64,000 nt of DNA from Balanoglossus misakiensis (Eukaryota > Hemichordata): positions 6,262,001 to 6,326,000 of the forward strand of contig CM082586.2 of assembly GCA_040954595.2 (NCBI GenBank), in the 5' to 3' direction. Positions within the stretch are counted from its first letter, which is position 1. The number at the start of each line of letters is the position of its first letter. Both the position numbers and the translations under genes were made by a program. Positions 58,001 through 64,000 of the stretch are shown here, piece by piece. Under the pieces are notes generated by a model, which was given only the letters and a program-made list of their open reading frames with translations, made no database searches and was not told the DNA's origin.

Positions 58001-58952
58001 GGCTTTACTTAATTTTAGTCAAGGGAACTCTACATTTTTGCTAACATAATTTTGACGTCACAGAATTATATCCCGAGACTTCATTGGGCCTACAAAAAAT
58101 TGTCGACAAGACAGCGCACGTAATTACATGTACCTGCACTATAAATCAGCAGAATAGTAAACGTTACGTTAAATTAGAAGTAGCCACAGTAAAATCATCA
58201 ACATCTAGCAACGTAATCTGTTGTTTTTAACATATTACTTTTTACATATTAACTCAGATCACAAAATGGTCCCTATATTGATGTACCTGTAAGTACATAC
58301 AAGTGATTACAACAGCGCGAGAATTTATTATGTGGATAAAGAGATTGTTCAATTATACATGAATACTCCTTTTGTTCGCATGCTGCATGTAGTACTAGTA
58401 TATTACCACGATATTACCTCAGACTCGCGCCCTGGCTTATCACAAAAGACATTGGAACTTTCCCATTGTAGCTACAAGAGTCATAAAACTAGTCCATTTT
58501 ACCTTTTCCACGGTATGAGTTATTTTCGCACGGTCCAGCTTTTTGTAATTTAGAATTTTTAATTTGTGCATGTCTTTTATATTACTCGCATTATTAATTT
58601 CAGCTGCGGGCATTTATTAACATAATTTCTCCGCATTTTTGGGCCCTGAAATCAACCCTGGTTTAGTAAGGAGAGCTTGAATTTATCAAAAATGTTTTTG
58701 TAGCAGTGAGGGTATTTGTAAATTGTACACTGACTTAGGTCAGCGTATACTATAGTATGTAGGTTACTACAAACACGCTATTGTTTCGTTTTACTGCCTG
58801 TAAATGATCTCTCCCTCTCGTGCGTTTCTATATGCTTCCAGTAAAAGCATGTTGATAAACATGGGTCTGATATGTGCAATAAACCCTTGTTTTGTCTGTG
58901 TCATAGTGCATTTTCTGAAATAGGCCATCTAGTGTTAAAATTCGAAGACTTC

Positions 58953-58985
<33 letters not shown>

Positions 58986-58988
58986 CAG
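58953..58988. repeat. GA dinucleotide repeat
   Basis: An uninterrupted AG run followed by GACAGACAGA units. Confidence 0.95.
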
Positions 58989-61900
58989 ACAGACCGAATA
59001 GCATTTTTACGTTAGATTAATTTTCCTGTTGGCTCGATGGTCTTCCTTTTTGCCATATCAGTGAGTTTGCATTGTACATATTGTTATTCTTATCTGAAAC
59101 AGTGATCACAAGAGAGTGATATACATGTATGGTACATGTATCTCGCACTTGTGTGTTCATACCTTCACATTCGCCACATTCGCTGATTCTGAAGAGGTAC
59201 CCTGGAGGTCAAGTTGAGACCAACGCGAATTTTACGACCGCGTTAAGTTCACGGTTTTCCGCATCCGCTTTCCACTTTGCAGAAACCACTTTAACCGGAT
59301 ATGCCACTACCGGCGATCCGGAACCACAGATAGACAGTATTAGAAATTACGAGATGTACAAACAGCAATATTTGTCTATAGTATCATTTAGAAACATCGA
59401 CGTTTTTCGAGGACTGACTGTTTGCAACAGGTAAACGTGCCGGTAAATGTGTCGTTCCCCACGTGTCTTTATCGCATTGGAAAATGTAAGTGTTCGCTGT
59501 ATACATCGCGCCACCAGGCTGATACACGAAGATGATGATGCAAACAGTTTCATCCATTTACGCTATTATTTTAATACGACACTTACACGATTGCAGCAGA
59601 TTTTTCGGTTGTTGCAATAGTAACAGCTACAGCTCTCATAATACCGCCGTGACTCACATGTTGCCGAACGACGACTGTATCGGCTTTTCAAGTAGCGTTC
59701 AATGTCGTTGTTGAACGACACGCATTTTCAGTCGAAGTGTGCGTTGCTTGACAACGCCGGCGTTGAAAACCCGGATGTCTGTTTGTCGCATTCTACTGCA
59801 TCACCATAGACTGCAGTGAAAGGCAGTAATTCCCGACCGGTAAACATATGAGCATCACAACACGTGGAGTCCACCAGGCTCTGACTGACAAAACATAATC
59901 GAGGTACAGCATTGGTGACTTGGTCCTACACTGTATATACACAGTAACACTATACCTGTAACTTTTCACTACTTGTGTATACTTTACTTGTTGGGTTTAT
60001 CGAAATTCGCATTTTTCTACTTACAAGCTAAAAATTATAGATTATTTTAGTACATGAATTGCCGCTGACATATTGGTGTCCGTTTCACGACAATTAACAA
60101 GATGATATTGAAATTCTTTGCAAGCCAGGATGCGCACATTGTTGATTGTACCCAGGTGTCAATCGCCAGACGGTGAACAATGACTGGTTCTACCTGTTAA
60201 TGGTTATATTTTTTACAAGCTGGTTTATTCCGGCGCTGTGTGCTCAAGGTCGCTCGGGTTGCACGCGATGCGTATTTATGCTGCGTGTGATGCAAGGACG
60301 AGAGAAGGCGCGCGACGTCCCCTACTTATCTATCTGCACGCAAACCACTTATCAGTGCTGATTACTGGAAGTGCCCTGGGTTGACATCACTTGTGAAGAC
60401 AAACACATTCGTACCTAAAATATTTCTGGGTGCGGTAATTAGCTGAGACTTTAATCGCGGGATATCGATCAGCGCACACGTAGACGTGCTAGTCTAGAAT
60501 GTTCTGTTGTGATGGACGACGGACTTCCATACCGTGAGGTTTTATAATTACATCATGTCATCTTCACATGGGAGTTATACGAATGCCAATGCTGTGATTC
60601 GTGTACTGCACATGATTAAAATAGGTCACTCGGTTTGTGGTAACGAGTGTAATGTACTGGTTTTACAGATTGAAACATAGTAGACGAAAGACACTTTCTC
60701 CCTCCACACATTACTTTCTTTACCGGGAAGGTAATTCGAAAAAGGCGTTCAAGTTTTCATTCCAACCGCACCTAAAGGTTAAGTGACGAATTGAAGAGTC
60801 TATCTGACTCACAGATGGCTTAGAGGTGTTTGTGGCCCGTATCGCAACAGACGGTGATCGATCGTGCTACTTAATATATACAGAATGTGGAGAGGAGGCC
60901 ACAACTTGGTCAGTGGTCGTTCGTGCGAGGTACCGCAGCAAGTTCTATCCGGTGCTGCGAGGTAGCTTGAGGACACCGCGATGTCATGGCAACCGGGTTT
61001 GTTTACAGCGGACGGAGTCGAAAGTTTATCGCCACTAATGGTGTTGCGTTTAAAACACAATCTATCACCATGGCGATCTGATCCGTCCGACTGGCGATCA
61101 CGTCCGAACGACACGTACGCTATCAATGCTTGCGCAACGGATAGACACGATCAGATAAAGATGGGGGCTACTCACAAACCCATCCCGATGGAAAATAAAG
61201 TTGATTTCTGTTCACTACTTGAAAAAATCATAGAAGTTACCAAGCTTCAATAATATAGGTATATATTCTTTGTGTGCATCATACTCTTGATCACACGGCT
61301 ACCGAAAACTGCTAAGCATAGCCCAGGACAAAACATACATTTCGCTGAGTCCAGTACTTTTTTTATAATAGCTTCGCGGGGAACATTTTTCTCGTCGTTT
61401 CTCTGCGCCAATGCCCTCCCCGCTCGGTTTCGTGTGGGCGGCGTGAAAAACAGACCATGCATGATGATGCAGCGTTTCTTTCAAGGAGTCTTCAGCTGAG
61501 TGCGACGAATCAACATAGGCGAGGTCAGAACGGGTCAGCGCGAACGTAGATGGTGCTACCATGACAACCATTTGTGTTTACAGTGGAAAGTGTGTCTACC
61601 AAGGCGAGACAGAAAGCAAACAGGTGGCTGCCGGTTTTTTTGAAAGCTTTCTCGTTACTCATATGGATTTTCTTTTGTTTTCTAACAACTTCAGGGCAAA
61701 TATTGTCTTCCTTCTCATCGTCACGGTCAGAATGATTCGGAGCTGGATTTTGTCTTACTCAGACGAAATCATAGGCCCAATTTACTGACGACGCAATATT
61801 TAAATGCGCGCCGGTACTATACATTTTAGTGTGATTGCATTAGGTTTCAGGGCTAAGAATTTCAGTCAAACGTGTCTATATCATTGGCCAGTCAAGGGAC

Positions 61901-63236
61901 TTTCCTAAACTGGCCTTTATATAAGTGGCCTATATAGACAGGTCAATTAATGCACGTGTAAAAATTTGCCCAGGGACTGTAACAAAGGTGGTCATTAACA
62001 CAGGTTTGACTGTACTTTTTTTATTGTTTCCAACCAACCATGAAACAAACAACAAACCGACCGATTATCATCATGTGATGCCATCCTGTAATTAAAAACA
62101 CTTAAAAGGGTGACCGGTACAAAGTGGACGCTATTTTTTTTAAATGTTGGGCGGTATTTTCCACCATGCTGTAAACAATGCGCAGTACACAGCTGTATAC
62201 ACTGAGTTCGGAACGGGGTATCAGTGTGCTATATTTCTGGGTCAGAGACCCTGTGCGGCGTACCTTTTTGAGTTGGCCTGATTACGAAATTGGGGTTTGA
62301 CCCGACTGGTCAGGTATATGTTTACGTATGTAACCTTGACACACCATTAAAATAACAAAGGTATTTGTCGGCCTTCTGCTAAATACATTTAATGTATAAA
62401 CGGATGGACAAGGCACAGTTTGTGGGGGACTATGGACCAGGTGAACGTATGATGCGTCACGCGCGTCACGGGCCAATGAGAATTGATTATCGTATATGCT
62501 CATCACGCTACCATTTTATTGATTTACCACATCCTTTGCGTACTCTGCTTTCTTGGTAATTCCTACGAAGGTGCCCCAAATAGACTGGAAATGACAATGC
62601 CGGTTCTCGGTCGTCAGTCATATTATAATTTTTTCTATGAACATTTGACGCCTCGCTGGTTTTATCCCTTGTACATGTATGCGGCAATAACCGCACTCGC
62701 CGCTGTACTGTACACAACAGTGACGAGAAACGACACTTCAAGTAGAACGGAGTGGCTTTACTACACCACTTCAGTTCCATTCGACAAATTATCACGGCAC
62801 GTGACTTAGCAGCATGGAGGATATTTTTTTGCCCTGCTTAGTTTTCTTGTGTAATTCTCGGTCCGTGTCTAATCAGGGAGTCCGTCAGCCTATGGCTGGC
62901 GTGAGAGTCATGTCGGTTGAGCTTAAGTAATTCAGGAATTCATAATCAACATATGCCAGAGGCGAGAGTGTAGTGTCTGTGATATATTGGACATTCCAAT
63001 GAAACGCAGATAAGCATGATCATTTCATGAAGTTGTAAATCTCATAGGACTAATAGCCGTCTTAGTTTCGGTCAATAGTTGTGGATTTTTTTACATTCTT
63101 TTTCATCGTAATCGATGTTTCAACATTCCCCTGGTTGAATCTGTCGTTAGTGGCGTGTTGGGTGACCCACTTTGAAGGCAAATCTGACGATACGCGTGAT
63201 AGCAAGGTGAAGAACATGGACATTGCCCCCCCCCTC

Positions 63237-63238
63237 AG

Positions 63239-63269
<31 letters not shown>

Positions 63270-63270
63270 C
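63237..63270. repeat. CA dinucleotide repeat
   Basis: An AC run with one CG interruption, preceded by a run of C. Confidence 0.95.
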
Positions 63271-64000
63271 CCGGGTGCGTGCGCGCATCTTAACTGAGAC
63301 ACGATAGGTGATCCAGCATAAATGACATCTCTGTTTGTTCTATTTTACAATCACGAAATATGTGTGGTATCAAAATAACGTCAAAAGATCACGACTTTTT
63401 TAGTGTCGACGTCGCGTTTATGAACCGACTATGAATGCGATGTTATAGACTGCACTGATCCTTAGGCTGATAAACAAGGCACCTTGTGTTCAACGTCTTG
63501 CTTGACTTGATCTGTTGTGATTTAAATCGAAAGTGCCTGTGCAACGTCACTTTTCGCCATTGTTTGGAAATGTGTTTGCGAAAGCTTGCCATGATGTCGC
63601 ATTTCTTTGCACTTGTTTCAACATGTCCTCTGTCTGTCTACTCTTTGGATAGACGGGATATACCCTCCGGTCCTCTCTCATTGTCTTGTAGTGTTTTCTA
63701 TTTATAGACATGCCGTATAAGCTTTGTTTCCACACCACGTCGTGAGGTAGGCCTAGCCCACTCTCTTATACAGTTTCACCTGTTTTATTAGTCCCCATGG
63801 ACCAAGTCCGCGAACTAATAATGGACTGGGCATCGTCTATATAGATCCAGTAGGGACTATGCCATTGACAATGACTGAAACTCACGAATCTTCTCTTCTG
63901 CTATACATGTTCACGTATTCTCAGTCTCAGTCGTTTGACTAAACAGGTGTTCATACTCAAGCTTCCATGCTTTGATGATTTTACGTCTAAAACATGTTGT

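Larger units (their letters stand above)
55088..64000. other. Intron or intergenic sequence after the last recognised exon
   Basis: I searched for open segments with flanking splice sites and found none convincing. It is probably a long first intron of the gene starting at 54760, or intergenic. Simple repeats lie at 58953-58988 (GA) and 63237-63270 (CA). Confidence 0.5.

Noticed and set aside
62483-62809. 108-codon plus-strand frame with a hydrophobic end
   Set aside because: It has no recognisable similarity, no clear splice sites and no neighbouring exons. A chance open frame is more likely.
1-64000. tRNA, rRNA or CRISPR features
   Set aside because: I saw no tRNA-like B-box with a matching stem, no rRNA sequence and no spaced direct-repeat array. 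The tandem repeats are microsatellites.

Overview
This is an intron-rich animal genomic window. Small exons carry clean GT-AG boundaries, introns run from about 100 bp to several kb, there are many microsatellites, and extracellular modules (SEA, EGF, Frizzled, LDLa, CUB, SRCR, trypsin) are shuffled on phase-1 introns. This fits a marine invertebrate deuterostome, and a cephalochordate such as amphioxus is my best guess, but I did not prove the species. All exon models were built by eye from reading frame, splice sites and phase.

Layout. 1-9990: no gene I can support. 10016-27268 (+): a 38-coding-exon gene for a type II transmembrane serine protease of about 2121 residues. Its order is TM, SEA, Ser/Thr-rich linker, EGF-EGF, Frizzled (FZ), FZ, EGF-EGF, FZ, trypsin 1, LDLa, CUB-like, seven LDLa, CUB, three LDLa, SRCR, trypsin 2. 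It combines features of corin (FZ, LDLa, SRCR, trypsin) and enteropeptidase (SEA, LDLa, CUB, SRCR, trypsin) and carries two protease domains. 28688-32310 (-) and 34019-37570 (-): two tandemly duplicated genes for proteins with an N-terminal membrane hairpin and a very long coiled coil. The duplication includes their 5' exons, and extra fragmentary copies lie between and beside them. About 40740-50766 (+): a gene for a secreted precursor of 339 residues. It is built from repeated two-exon units, a basic half followed by an acidic half, with a recurring D-(T/S)-N-(M/I)-L motif at the junction. I recognise no family. 54760-55087 (+): the first exon of a further secreted protein whose remaining exons I cannot find in the window. 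55088-64000: no further gene supported.

Repeats. There is a 1.16-kb GGCA/GACA array in an intron of the protease gene. Several other simple repeats (ATTC, ATC, TTG/TGG, TATG, CA, GA) are present. A non-autonomous inverted-repeat element is present as two complete copies and one half copy, all in introns.

How the genes relate. Apart from the coiled-coil pair, the neighbours look functionally unrelated. The protease gene and the first coiled-coil gene are tail to tail. The strongest candidates for undescribed biology are the two-protease architecture with an altered second active-site pocket, and the modular secreted precursor.
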